Program-made: the position numbers and the translations under genes | Notes under the pieces: generated by a model | Database searches by the model: none | What the model was told of the DNA's origin: nothing | Seen by the model: only the letters and a program-made list of their open reading frames with translations | Assembly: GCF_029873635.1 (NCBI RefSeq) | Contig: NC_080419.1 | Span: forward strand, 70,675,597-70,739,596 | Reading direction: 5' to 3' | DNA length: 64,000 bases | DNA from: Malania oleifera | Lineage: Eukaryota > Streptophyta > Magnoliopsida > Santalales > Ximeniaceae | Shown: piece after piece, positions 13,401 through 24,249 of the stretch | Layout: each line of letters opens with the position of its first letter | How positions within the stretch are numbered: position 1 is the stretch's first letter

Positions 13401-16400
13401 GTATTGGAAATCTGGTGTCTAAAAATACAACTCTTTTGGTTAAATGGCTTTGGCAGTTTCAGCTAGAGAATTCCTCCCTGTGGCATTTAGTTAAAAGCAA
13501 GATGGATTATACGAGAATGGATGGGATACTATTTTGAAATTTAGACGTTCTTTGGAGAGTCCGTGAAAGCTATCTCTCGGAGTTATCCCCTCTTCATTCT
13601 TCCTATTAAATTCCTGGTGGGAAGAGGTAGTAATATCCGTTTTTGGAAAGATTCTTGGCTAGGGAATGTAGTTTTGTCCACCTCTTTTTCATGCTTCTTT
13701 CACCCAAGCTTAGGGCAGGATGGGTCCATTTCTTCTTTTGTTGTTGATCCATGTGGTCCTTTGCCTTCTTGGGATTTGCACTTATGTAGACCATTAAATG
13801 ATAGGGAGATGGTAGAGCTATCGTCTTTGCTAGTCTTGTTGAATAACTGTTGTTTTTCTTTAGGGTAGGATACGCAGTCTTGGTCTTTAGTCCTTCAAGG
13901 GTTTATTCATGCAAATCTTTTTGTGATTTTTTTAATAGATCTAATTTATTTTTTCCTCTCTATACTTCCATTTGAAAGGCCAAAGCCCCCTTTAAAATTA
14001 AGGCTTTTATCTCGTTGGTTGTGCTTGATATAATTAATACCAATAACTTGCTGCAGGTTAGGAGACTTTTAAAGGCATGTATTCTATGCTTTAATTGTTC
14101 AGAATCATCATCACATTTGTTCATTCATTGTGACTATGTTTGGAGTGTTTGGAATAAGTTATTTGGAATTTTTAGGTGAATGTTGGGTGAGCTCTAAGAC
14201 AGTGGAGGTTTTTTGGGCAGTGGGTTTCGCTGGATTTGGCAGGAAAAAGGAAAGGGCAGCGCTTTGGAAATGTGCTTTTATTGCAGTCTTTTGGGGGTCG
14301 TGGATGGAGCGTAATGCGCTAGGGAAAAAGTCCTGCCAGTTGTTGGTTTGGGAAAAGATACATTATTTGGCTTCTCTTTGGTGTGTGGGACAAGGGACTT
14401 TTAAGGGGATGACCTTTTCTGATATTCAGCGTGATTAGCATTTTGTGTTGGGAGTGTTAGCTTGAGCTGGTTTTTTTCTCTTTTGTTCTTTAGTCTTTAG
14501 GTAGCTCCTTTGTGTTTTTTATCTGGATTTTCCAGACTTTGTTAAGGACGTGTCTTAGTCTCCTAGGCTCCTAGCTGCATATTCTTATTCTATTAATGAA
14601 TTCTTCATTTATTATCTAAAAATGTTTCTTGTCAAGACAATTAGGCAAGGTGGGTTTAAATAAAGCCTTGGTGAAACAGTATTGCCACCCACAAACATAC
14701 AATATATAGTAGTTGAACAGAACCAGTCCAATCTGCATCAGAGTGTTGAACAATATCAACAGTTTCCATTACACTTGTATACCAATCCTGTACTAGGAGA
14801 ACTATTGTGATATCGAAGCCTACAAAGAGTGTGCCTGTATGAATTCTTCATAAATAGGCTAATCAGACCCACTAAAAGGGATATGATGGGTCTAGCAACA
14901 GTCAACTTTCTATTCTGATGCTTGTTTTAAAGTTAAGGCCACCATCCATAACATTTGGATCTTTAGGAGTGTCACTTGGCTTTTCTTCCAAGATACTAGC
15001 CCCATTTAGCAAATTAATAGTATATTTTTTGCTGAGACAAGCTTAAACTTTTCAAACACCTTACAATATTAACTTCGAGAAAATAATAAAGAGTTCCCAA
15101 GTGTTGATTTAAAATTTTGGCTGAAGCACCACACGTCCCCTTGTTGAAGAAAAAAAAAAAAAAAAAATGAAGAAGAAGAATGTCCTTAGTATTAGTGTGT
15201 AAAGCAAAGGTTAAAAACCTACTTGATTTGTCTAGTGTCCCTAGGAGACTGTTTAAGACCTTAAATGGCCTTATGCAACTTCCCCCTTGAGTGACACTCA
15301 CCGGAGGTTGCTCCATGTTCACTTCTTCGTGCAAATCCCCATATAAGAACGCATTCTTGACATGTATATGATGTAAGAGTTTATTAAATTTAACAACTAT
15401 GAAATTAAAACTCCAACATACTTAAGTCAAATGGCGAGAGAGATGGTTTCAAAAAAATCAATACCATATGTTTGGGGTATATCCATTGGCTCCAAGCCAA
15501 CCTTTTAATCTTCCAATAGAACCATGGGGGTGATATTTGGTGGTATAGACCCAATGGCACTTGCCCAACCCTTACCAAAAGGAAGATCTTCCAATGTTCA
15601 TGTCCCTTGAGAAGTCAAGACCTTCTTTTTCGAATCTATCAACATGCTTCCATCTAGGATTCACAAGTGCCTCAACATGTGAAGGAATAGAAACATAGGA
15701 AATAGACATGGAAAAAGAATGCATAGTAGAAAGAGGATGAAGAACCAAAGCATAATTTGCACTAGGATACGTGATAAAGAACTTAAAATTCAAATTCTAG
15801 TACCTTTCCGATGGCAAATGGGCAAATCCAAGTGTAGTTGAGATCTCTAGAACCAGAGAAAAAAGGTACATGGTGATGGTGATGTCAGTACCTAGCTTAC
15901 AACACTCATAGACCTCCAATAGTTTCTCAAATGCAAAACTGCCTCATGTGGAAGAAGAGTAGAAGTATCCTATAGAGGAATAATGGTTGGAACTGGTGGA
16001 CCAAGAATAGCTGAGTCACTAAGAATGCCACATCCAAGGATGATCCAAAACTAGAAAAATAAGGCGTCTCCTCAAGGTCACAACTTGTCTCGACCAATAT
16101 GTGGAACATGAATAAAGCTTGTACAAAAATGTCAAAAAAATGACAAGGAATAAGAGGGAACATGAAGGCCTTTGAGCACAGTATGGGAAGGAGGATTTTT
16201 CCCCAAGATTCCTATATGGCATCTTATTAATCAAAAACCAAGCTATAAGGGTAGCATCAACACAAAATATTTGGGAACATGCATATGGAAAAGGGAAGGA
16301 TCATTGTTAAGAAAATGTCAATTTTTCTTTTGAGCTACTTCATTTTGTTTTAGGAGTATTCATAGAAAATGTTTGATGAATAACCTTTTTGTTTAGGAAT

Positions 16401-19400
16401 AAAGGTTGAATCTAACTTTGAATTAAATAACACATCATACCAAAAGGTTTGAGTACCAATGCCAAATCCAAATTGATTTTTCATTTCACAAATTTGTTGA
16501 ATACATTAAGAAATTCAAGCTATCTTTTAACAAATGTAACCAAGTCACACGAGAATAATCATCCAAAAACAACAAAAAAATGCTTATGATTCTTCGAGTT
16601 TTTTACCCAAGTGTTTGAATGGACAATAGAAAATAAGGACTCACTATGAGACTCAATCCTAGATAGAAAGGGAAAACCTAGTGTGGTTCCTTGACTGTGA
16701 CACTTAACACTCAAAACTAGAAGCAAACTAGGATTTGAAGATGGAATGATGAGGAATCCAAATAAACACCATGAGTGGAAAATGAAGATGTATGATATAG
16801 GAGTTGGAGTTGCCACTACCATCACCATAGAAGTAAAATAATCCATCCTTCTTACCACCACCACCATAAAAGTAAAATAATCCATCTTTCATAAGTCCAT
16901 TAATCCTCTTCTTTGTTTAAAGGTCCTAAATAGAATAATAAGAGGGAAAGAAGGTTACGGAGCATCTCTGAGACTTAGTCAAGTGACTTTTAAATAACAA
17001 ATGTGGCATATTAGGGAAAACAAAGAATGCACCCATTACCAGAAGCAAGGGTAACTAAACCATATCCAAATGTAACTTTAAAGTATGAAGTACTGGTTTT
17101 CAAGAATTTAAATAAGTCAAGTCTACTTGTCTTGTGGGATGAAGCACAAGAGTCGAGAATTCAGGGAGAGGAGGATGAAGAAGTAAGAAGCCTTGTTGTA
17201 CTTGATCAGGCCACGGTAACACTAAATATAGAAGATTGAGTTTGAAGTCGGACCATACATACAAGATTGTTATACTCTTCCCAGGACACAATAAATGTAA
17301 TGAGCATGTCAAAAGGATCCCCTTTTGAATCACCATAAACATAATACTTGTTGGTTCAAGGTGGTTTTCCATGGTAATCTCACCAAAGATCAACGCTATC
17401 ATTTTCCTTCCCCACGGTGTGCAAACACAAGTATTACCCCAACAAACAATTTGTTTTGACAAACACGAGTATGACGTCTTTCTAAACCTTTGCCATGCCC
17501 TCCCAAACTATCTCTACACAGTTCGATGCAATTTTGACCATGGTTGAACTCTAGAAGAAGCTTGAGAAGGGAGGATAGACCTATCTTTGGTGATCCTATG
17601 GATTCTGGCATACGCTCCTTTCATAAATAGTATGGATTTTTAGGCAGGAATGTTTTCATGGATCATTTGAAGCTAGGGACTCAACTTGGGTCAGAAACTT
17701 AGCAGCCAAAAATTATTCTTAATCATCTCAATATCAATACTAATTAGTTGGTCAAGTACAATAGTACTCACTAATAGACCTATTCTTTCAGTCAAAGCTG
17801 AAAATCTTCTTATATGACTCAAAAATACTGAAACAGCCTTCGCAATCCTATGAAATGTTAGCCTTGTCAGAAATTCTTGGTTCCATGCTATTCCACATCA
17901 AATGAGTAGCCTGTCATTCCCCTTCGCAGTCCTCGTAATCTTCGGAGTTTGGAGGTGGTTACCAATGAAGTAGATACCTACTTTCCTCATGCATTGGTGT
18001 TCACTTTCATTTCTTAAGATTGTTGAATAATCGAATAAAATGAAAGACCTAATCACAATGATAGGTCTCTTCCTCTATTTATAATATATGTCAAATACAT
18101 GCCAATGACCATAATACCCTTAGTAACTCACACTTATCATAATGCTAGCACATACTAATATTTATAAATAACCAAAATAACCATTAACAAACACTCCCCC
18201 TCAAGCTAGGAGCATATGTTCATATGTTCCTAGCTTGTTACAAATGAATGTAACACAAGAAACCCCCACGGCTTTAGTGAATAAATTCGCAAGGTGCAAA
18301 CCAAACTTCACATGAGTGGTGGTAATGAGCTTTTGCACAAGTTTCTCCTATACTAGCAATCAATTTCAATGTGTTTTGTCCACTCATGAAAAACTAGGTT
18401 GGAGGCAATAGGTGGCAGCTTGATTATCAATCATCAACTTCATAAACTAAGAGTGTGGAAAGTCCAATTCTTCCAACATGTTCTTCAACCAAACAATTTC
18501 TCAACCTAGAGCTGGCCACCACAGTTGTATCTTACTCTTCCAAGAAACCAAATTGCCACCAAAAAAGATACAGTACCTATTGTCGATCTTTTGTTGAAAG
18601 GTGACCCAACCCAATTTGCATTAGCATATCCCTGAATATGAGTGTGACCCTGATCCTAATATGAGAGACCTCTCCCAAGTGCATGCTTGGGATATCTCAG
18701 GATGCGAATTACTGCATCCTAGCGACTTATTGACGAAGAATCAAGAAGCTGACTCACAACACTTTCTGCAAAAGATATATCAAGTTGATTGATTGTGAGA
18801 TAATTCAAATTTCTAACAAGTCGTCAATATAACCCATATTTGGCACTAGAACATAGTTTTGTCAAGTGTCAACAAGTTTGGATCCTAAAACCCAGTCCCA
18901 TCTAAAAGATCAAGAACATACTTCCTCTATGACAAGTGCATCTGTACGATATCTCGAAACTTATGTACCTAGGAAGTACTCCAATGGTCCCAAAACCATG
19001 GTTTGAAATTTAGGCTATAGGAAATGCTTTAGGCCTTGGATACCTTGATCATCATTATCAGCAATTACAATATCATCTACATACACAGTAAGCAAAATAT
19101 TGTCGGATGGAGTATCAATAAAATACAAAGTGATCTATTGCACATTGTCTAAAGGCCAAACTCAAGTACTACAACACTGAATTGACCAAACCATGCTTTG
19201 AGATATTGTTTAAAACCATATAATGATCTTTTGAGCTGAGATACTAAGCTTGACTCCCACTAAGCAACAAACCCTAGTGGTTGCTCCATATAGGCCTCCT
19301 CTTGAAGATCATCTCGTAGGAAAGCATTCTTCACATCTAATTGGTGTAAAGGCCAATGATTGGTGGTGGCTAAGTAAAATTAGGAGATACACGAATGTAC

Positions 19401-22400
19401 CAAAAAAAAATTTGGGATATGGGAGAATTTGTCTAAGTAATTCGAACCATACACTAGAGTATATCCTTCAGCAACAAGGCGGGACACCAATCAAGCCACT
19501 CAACCATCTGGATTGACCTTCATGGTGTTCACCTAGTGACAACTAGTTGTAAACTTATTAGGATGAAAAAGTTGCCAACTCCCAATTATCAGAATCTTGT
19601 AGCGCATACATCTTTTCAATCATTGCATTCCTCCGCCCATAGTGGGACAAGGCTTCAAAAGTAGACTTTGGAATAGCAACAAAAGACTAACCAAGCAGTA
19701 ATACAAAGGTGACCAGAAATTATAACAAAACTAGAGATTGAATGTCGGGTACAAGTGCGTTTACCTTTTTGAATAGCAATTGGAGGATCAACCACTTGGT
19801 AAATAGGATTATCTTATGAGGGAAACTAGAGGTGTGGAAGTGGTAGCTAGAGGAGAATCTCCTCCCTTCTTGAATAGCAATAGGAGGATCAGCACAAGAT
19901 ACATGGAACTAGACAGCAAGCAGAGAAACATTCACACGATTCTCAAACCAGGTAAGGAAAAAGAAGAGAGATCAGGCGCACAAAATAGAGACAAATATCT
20001 TCCAAGCTCACAACTCTCTTTCGACTATTCTAGCAATAGTTAATTGATGTATTGAGGAAATGGCCGGTCCCATAGGGTTTTGGTCCAGGGATAATGCAAA
20101 AGGATGTGATCAATAGTTTCCGCATTTTCTAAACACAAGAAACACTTGTTTACTAGGGAAAGCCCTCTTTTTTGAAGGTTATCCACAGTAAGAATTTTTC
20201 CAAGAGTTGCATCCCATGCAAGAAAGCAACTTTAGAGGGGCCTGCTGTTTTCCAGATGAGCTTCCATGGAGGTTGTCAGTAGTTTCTTCCGGGGCAGTGA
20301 GTTTCCAAGGTCCACTTGGGGTTGTTTGTGGTGTTAATAGTGGATTTTTGTACAAGCAATTAAAAAATCAATATGTTGCTCCATTTCTTGATCTAAAGCA
20401 TTCCTAATCAAAGGAATTTTCCAAAAATTCCCTTGGTCAGAAACTTGGATATGATTACTGATGAGAGCATCCTTGTTACGAGTAAAACTGGAGATAGAAG
20501 GGAATTTGGTACTGTCGGGAGATCGACTGCACCATATATCATGCCAGAAGGAAACATTATCCTCATTCCCTACTAGGATACTGATGTAAGGGAAGAAATC
20601 CTCTCAAACCTTTTTGATACTCCAACACCATACGGCCCTCTCTCAGCTTTAGTGGTCCAAACATTATGCAGAAGCCCATACTTTCAAGCAATTACTTCCC
20701 TCCGAAAGATTATCCTCCTCATTCATGAATCTCCCGAGCCATTTTCCAAGGAGAGGTTTACTGAAAGTGATAGGGATTTTAGCCCCAAACCTCCATATCT
20801 TAAAATTTGTTTAACAACCTCTCATTTTACTAGAAGGTATCTAAAATCTTGCCCCAAGGTAGGTAATTGGAAGAGCCTTCAGCTTGCATCCCAAGAGGCC
20901 CACAAGGAGAGGCCCCTCAGTTATGTCTTGAAGCAGAATAAGTTTGCTGTTTCCAAGTTCACCTTCAACCAAGAGACTCCTTCAAATCCAAGGAAGATGC
21001 ACCTAAGATTGAGGATCTGGTGAAGGTCATTTTTGCAGAAAGTAATGGCCTCATTTGCAAATAGGATATCGTAGACTTACATTTCCCTCCTGTTCATTCC
21101 AATGCTAAGACCTTGGAGGAGGCCTCTTTCATTATCCTTTTTCAACATAAGGCTTAAAACTTCCATAACCAAGATAAATAATGAAGGGGAAGAGGATCCC
21201 TTTGCTTCAAACCTCTAGTAGAGTGAAAAACATCTTACGGGCAGTAACTAGCATTGAGAAGGATGGGGTTGAGATGCATTGATGGATCCACCTACACATG
21301 ACTCCCCAAAAGCAATTTTTCTAAGAATACAATGGAAGAAATTCAATGAGTATGATCAAAGGCCTTCTCCATGTCAAGTTTGCAAACCAGTCCATTCTTC
21401 CTTTCCTTTCTATAGGCATCCACAACTTCATTAGCAATAACGGCTGCATCAATGGGCTGCCTTCTTGCTACAAAAGCATGTTTGTGGTGGCCAATGACCT
21501 CTGGATTTGCTTTTCTAAGCCTCTTTGCAACGACTTTGAACAGGATCTTATAGATATGACCAACCAGATTGATAGAGCAAAAATCCTTGATATTGCTAGC
21601 CCCAGTTTTCTTGGGGGCAAGGTTGTGGAGTTCAAGAATCTGCCTGTACAATAGAAATCATTAAAGTTAATAATATCTTGCTTGAGGAGTCTCCAATTAG
21701 CTTGAAAGAAATCCAATGTTAAACCATCAGGGCACAGAGCTTTATCTCCATTACTTTCATTGAAGGCTTGAAATATTTCCTCCTCATCAAATAATCTTTT
21801 CAAGCAACTCTGCAGTGGAAGGGTTCAGGGTGCTTAAAGTAGTGATGCCATTAACTGCTTGTCTACAGGCTCCAGCTCGGCATAAAGGCCCTTGTAGAAC
21901 CCGCAGATACCCTTTTTAATATTCTCCACTTCAAGTAAGGACTTGCCCCCAAGTTCAATTCTAGACAGAGTCAAACCCATGATGAGCATTTGCTATTTGG
22001 TGGAAGAACCTGGTGTTCTGATCCCCTTCTTTAAGCCAAAGAGCCTTGGATTTCTGTTTCAATGTGATCTCTTCCATGTTAAAATGACAGCTGCAAGCTC
22101 TTTTCCTAAGTGAGAATCTCCTTGCCTGACTCCTAAGCATCGAGGCCTTGGTTTAGTTCCTCCTCACTAAGTTCCTTCAAGCCATTTAGAAAACAGTTTT
22201 CTTCGACTGAATTTTTCCAAAAGTACTCCTGTTTCACCATTTGAACTTCACCTTCAGCCCCTTTAGCTTTGGGGCTAATCCAAAACTAGCTTTCCTTTTG
22301 AAATGGAAAGAGTAGTACGCCATTTCTTCACCAGACCACCAAACCATTATACTTGAGCCGCATGTTCTCAAATTGGAATGGAATTGGCCCCCACCTAATA

Positions 22401-23957
22401 CCTCCCATTTCCAACAGGATGGGGAAATGGTCTGAGATGAGCCTTGTGAGAAGACTCTTTAAGAGACCTTAGGGCAATGTTCTTCCCAATCCGCAGAGAT
22501 TAAGAGCCTGCTGATCCTTGAAAAACAGGGAGTCTACCAGGAGTTAGACCAATTGAAGGAGCCTCCAATGGGGAGAAAATCAATGAGTGCATTCTCATTG
22601 ATGAAGTCGAGAAACTCTTTCATGCTTGCCGTGTCAGAGGTGCTGTCATATTTTGCTGTTCCTTCCCGTGTTACCTTTCTTTGAATTCACTCTCTTTGTC
22701 TACCTTTCTATCCTCCTTCCCATTTTCTGTTAATATTTCCTGTTACTCTGTTATTCTCGCCTCCTCTTTGCTCTCTGCTAATTTTGATTTCTTCCTACTC
22801 TCTCTCCCTCACCTGTTCTTGTCAGGTCATTTATTTTGCTTCTTAAGGTTCTGGAATTGGTAGGACTTGAATTTATAGGAGCAAAACATGCATGGTGTCC
22901 TCTCTTCAACTCTACAGAAAATAACATGTCAGATATATGGAAATGCTTGAAGAAGACAATTGCAGGAACAAAGTAGGTCCACCTCATTATGCTTGGTTTT
23001 GATATGCATTTTGCATCCATGAGTAATTTGGGTTCGGTTATGTAGAGATTGTCCGCTATATAATGTTCTTGTATTACCCAAGCTTGAGTTAAAAGGATGT
23101 GTTTGAGTGTGATGTTTTGAACCATGGTCTGCTCAAGTATGGAATTTATTTAGGGTTAGAATTTGTTTGTTGTTTGTTGGAATAAGTTAAGAGTGGAATC
23201 TTGCTCAAAATCTTGCTCAAATGGATTGTATAAAAAAGGGTAAGGGGAGAAACAAATTGTACAAGAAAAGAAGATGTAATCTGATTTGTTTCCCTCTCTC
23301 TCTCATCATTGTCTTCCACGTATCTGTTTTTCTCTATTTCTCTATTTATGTTCTTGTTGAATGCATGGATATTATGATTTTTATTGTTTTTTATCCACAA
23401 AATTATGTTACGATTTAAACACTCGGGTTGGAATGTAGGAGCTACTTTCGATAAAATACTGATCTAGGTGCAATCTATACTTGCAGATAGCCTAGTTGTG
23501 GAGGAGAATGCCCCAGCGGAAGAAATCCTTTCAGTTCTTGATGTTCCTCCGGGAAAAATGGGACTTGTTATTGGAAGAAAAGGAGCTTCCATTTTGTCAA
23601 TAAAGGAATCTTGCGAGTATTTCTCTCCCTCTCTCCCCTCTGTGCACCTGCAAAAAAACGTGTGCATGCAAAATTTATTTCCATCTTGGGAAATGCTTGA
23701 TTGGCCACTTTTTTTACTGATAATTGTATGTGTTTTTTGCAGTGCAGAAATTCTCATTGGAGGTGCCAAGGGTCCACCAGACAAGGTTAGTCTTCCTGAT
23801 CTATGGGGAAGGTTTACCACCAAGCTTAGTTGTGTGAATCTCCTCCACCGAAGCTCCTGACGTGGTGGTTTTTGTGTAGGTGTTCGTCATAGGATCTGTT
23901 AAGCAGGTGAGGAAAGCAGAAGCCATTTTAAGGGGGAGAATGCTGGAAATGTTTTAG
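426..23957 (+). CDS. 3'-5' exonuclease domain plus KH domain protein, C-terminal part (5' end outside window)
   Basis: Four coding exons join in frame: 426-642, 23487-23616, 23743-23785 and 23880-23957 (TAG stop), giving 155 visible residues. The first exon carries the end of an RNase D/WRN-like (Egalitarian/EXD1-like) exonuclease domain, including the last acidic motif (RAAADD). It is followed by a conserved W-Y-L-A/C-R-C-F block. The last three exons encode one KH RNA-binding domain with the GxxG loop as GRKG. All junctions are GT-AG, and the phases (1, 2, 0) fit without gaps. The order and spacing match the plant family typified by Arabidopsis At2g25910 as I remember it. The role is presumably RNA binding or processing; the substrate is unknown. 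The most unusual point is the 22,844-bp intron 643-23486. Earlier exons, which carry the first catalytic acids, lie left of the window, so activity cannot be judged. Confidence 0.9.
1545..1805. mobile_element. MITE-like hairpin element
   Basis: About 260 bp rich in the motif AAGTACTTTTTCAGATAAG and its reverse complement, so the strand can fold back on itself. The ends read ATTTGGAACG and CGTTTCAAAC-like sequence. It has no coding capacity. Family and target duplication are not resolved. Confidence 0.5.
1937..2672 (+). mobile_element. L1-type LINE, 3' fragment (sense to host gene)
   Basis: Broken frames carry YWFWEDY and [17 protein letters not shown], then [17 protein letters not shown]. 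The latter is the zinc-finger-type C-terminus (zf-RVT) of plant LINE reverse transcriptases. A T-rich tail ends near 2672. It is 5'-truncated and carries an internal deletion between the two blocks. Confidence 0.75.
3181..3379 (+). repeat. LTR candidate of a small LTR retroelement
   Basis: About 199 bp beginning TGGTCTGC and ending AACA, directly followed by a tRNA-Met-type primer-binding site at 3382-3393. A related but diverged sequence occurs at 23125-23330, sharing TGGTCTGCTCAAGT and ATCTTGCTCAAATGGATTGT. No internal genes can be assigned to it. Confidence 0.5.
3382..3393 (+). other. retroelement primer-binding site
   Basis: TGGTATCAGAGC, complementary to the 3' end of initiator tRNA-Met, the usual primer of plant LTR retrotransposons. 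Confidence 0.7.
3655..3955 (-). repeat. gypsy LTR (3' copy)
   Basis: Aligns by eye with 12280-12550, sharing ACAAAACAGAATTGGTAGAA, GATTCTGATCATGA and other blocks. A purine tract on the minus strand (3957-3975) precedes it, as expected upstream of a 3' LTR. Confidence 0.55.
4020..4425 (-). pseudogene. Ty3/gypsy integrase C-terminus and chromodomain-like remnant
   Basis: Minus-strand frames contain [15 protein letters not shown] and LQPHRQ, matching the integrase end (typically IHPVFHVSxL in intact gypsy). A tail reads [18 protein letters not shown], in the style of a chromodomain. Several stops and frameshifts are present. It lies just inside the 3' LTR. Confidence 0.65.
6211..6560 (+). repeat. 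tandem repeat inside hAT transposase
   Basis: A unit of about 117 bp starting GCATCTAATATCATTGATTT is present twice nearly intact and a third time in part. Each copy ends in a short TA run. Confidence 0.8.
6819..8334. mobile_element. non-autonomous hAT element nested in the hAT transposon (1,516 bp)
   Basis: The terminal inverted repeat TAGGGGTGTACA is perfect at both ends (6819-6830 and 8323-8334). An 8-bp target duplication, gctactac, flanks it at 6811-6818 and 8335-8342, the hAT signature. Subterminal regions are dense in GGTTCGGTT and its complement. The middle has two copies of a 45-bp segment (7268-7319 and 7346-7388), an AT microsatellite (7454-7482) and no transposase. Confidence 0.88.
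7454..7482. repeat. (AT)n microsatellite
   Basis: Uninterrupted AT run inside the nested hAT element. Confidence 0.9.
9335..9881. repeat. diverged tandem duplication, about 265-bp unit
   Basis: Copy 1 (9335-9595) and copy 2 (9596-9881) share ATAAACCTT, ATAACAG, TTTACAGCTGA, AAATTTGTGTTTGCATTC and TTCGTT in the same order. A short third piece, CAGCTGATGGATTAGA, recurs near 9932. Confidence 0.75.
10600..12275 (-). pseudogene. Ty3/gypsy gag and protease remnant
   Basis: Minus-strand translation near 11580-11750 shows [18 protein letters not shown], the retrotransposon gag motif. Near 10730-10810 it shows [18 protein letters not shown], matching the end of the gypsy protease (typically GxDVVLGxxWL). 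Frames are broken throughout. With the LTRs at 3655 and 12280 and the integrase end at 4020, this reads as one minus-strand gypsy element whose RT and RNase H part is missing. Confidence 0.65.
12280..12560 (-). repeat. gypsy LTR (5' copy)
   Basis: Counterpart of 3655-3955. On the minus strand it is followed by a degenerate primer-binding site, TTTGGCATCAGTGC, near 12260-12275. Confidence 0.5.
12800..12835 (-). other. copia-type polypurine tract and LTR-start remnant
   Basis: On the minus strand CTTGAGGGGGCG is followed by TGTTAGAGAGTGG, the usual junction of a copia polypurine tract and LTR start. The sequence from here down to about 12560 may be the LTR. Confidence 0.35.
12870..14622 (+). 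mobile_element. L1-type LINE, 3' half (sense to host gene)
   Basis: Starts within the reverse transcriptase: HLQF, a mutated FADDT box, then [11 protein letters not shown] and [20 protein letters not shown]. It continues with [16 protein letters not shown] and [19 protein letters not shown]. It ends with the tail [10 protein letters not shown] and a T-rich 3' end near 14622. Multiple frameshifts make it inactive. It is 5'-truncated. Confidence 0.85.
14930..18020 (-). mobile_element. Ty1/copia element: gag, integrase and start of RT, decayed
   Basis: Read on the minus strand: gag-like [15 protein letters not shown] near 17870. Integrase follows near 16560-16750 ([12 protein letters not shown]) and 16280-16420. 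Pre-[20 protein letters not shown] is at 15630-15700. [22 protein letters not shown] is at 15290-15350. It breaks off near 14930, so the rest of RT and RNase H is missing. Confidence 0.75.
18021..18193 (-). repeat. copia LTR candidate (173 bp)
   Basis: The minus strand begins TGTTTGTTAATGG next to the purine tract CTTGAGGGGGAG (18194-18205) and ends TTATTCAACA. A TATA-like TATTATAAATAG lies inside. No clean primer-binding site follows; gag-like sequence of the neighbouring copy follows instead. Confidence 0.55.
18190..19810 (-). mobile_element. Ty1/copia element: RT and RNase H part, decayed
   Basis: Minus-strand frames show [24 protein letters not shown] and [12 protein letters not shown], then [11 protein letters not shown] (the RT active site YVDD, near 19060-19090). 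RNase H sequence follows: [17 protein letters not shown] and [18 protein letters not shown]. Scattered stops show it is not active. Confidence 0.8.
20040..22655 (-). mobile_element. L1-type LINE, endonuclease end to zf-RVT (antisense to host gene)
   Basis: Minus strand from the 5' side: the end of the endonuclease domain ([20 protein letters not shown]). RT follows with [58 protein letters not shown] and [13 protein letters not shown]. Then comes [18 protein letters not shown]. The zf-RVT region ends with [17 protein letters not shown]. The frame is broken in places, but this is the most complete LINE in gene 1's intron. Confidence 0.88.
23125..23330 (+). repeat. LTR-like copy related to 3181-3379
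   Basis: Shares the start TGGTCTGCTCAAGT and several internal blocks, including GGAATCTTGCTCAAA. It has no adjacent primer-binding site and lies about 155 bp before the KH exon acceptor. Confidence 0.5.
23487..23616 (+). CDS. exon: KH domain, first half
   Basis: The acceptor is ttgcag at 23481-23486 and the donor is gt at 23617. The exon encodes the linker ([18 protein letters not shown]) and the KH core with VIGRKGAS, the canonical GxxG loop. Confidence 0.92.
23743..23785 (+). CDS. exon: KH domain, middle
   Basis: The acceptor is ttttttgcag ending at 23742 and the donor is gt at 23786. The exon encodes [14 protein letters not shown], the second strand of the KH fold and its variable loop. 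Confidence 0.92.
23880..23957 (+). CDS. exon: KH domain, end and stop
   Basis: The acceptor is tgtgtag ending at 23879. The exon encodes [20 protein letters not shown] and a short tail, then TAG at 23955-23957. Confidence 0.92.
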   Translation: MFVIGSVKQVRKAEAILRGRMLEMF

Positions 23958-23998
23958 GGACTGGATTCTGCAGTGCTTCTCTTCATCAAATTCTCTAT

Positions 23999-24004
23999 AA
24001 TAAA
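23999..24004 (+). terminator. candidate polyadenylation signal of the exonuclease/KH gene
   Basis: An exact AATAAA lies 42 bp past the stop codon. Plant poly(A) signals are loose, so a longer 3' UTR is possible. Confidence 0.45.
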
Positions 24005-24249
24005 AACTGCTGTTTCCAGAAACTGAGTTTTTCTGCTTTGACTTTCTTAGTCCCGACCTCTCTATTCAGATGTACAGAAGTTAATCAGTTTCTTGGCTAT
24101 GGTGCTGCTGCCTTTATTTTATTATCAACCTGTGTTTCCATTGGAGGTAAACATCAAACTTGGCGAGTAACGAGGATCGTTGCGGTTTCCCTAACGCTTT
24201 TAAAAACCAAACTAGTGGTTAAACATTATCACATTACTTTCCTGCCCAG

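Larger units (their letters stand above)
643..23486 (+). other. giant TE-filled intron (22,844 bp)
   Basis: The interval lies between two exons whose phases and protein sequence join without a missing residue. It holds LINE fragments at 1937-2672, 12870-14622 and 20040-22655, a gypsy remnant at 3655-12560, hAT sequence at 4579-9165, and copia segments at 14930-18020 and 18190-19810. Stretches 643-1540, 10210-10600 and 14630-14930 show no recognisable feature. Confidence 0.85.

Noticed and set aside
21343..21803. Reverse-transcriptase frames as a host telomerase-like or intron-encoded gene
   Set aside because: Neighbouring endonuclease and zf-RVT remnants in order show an L1-type LINE with broken frames.
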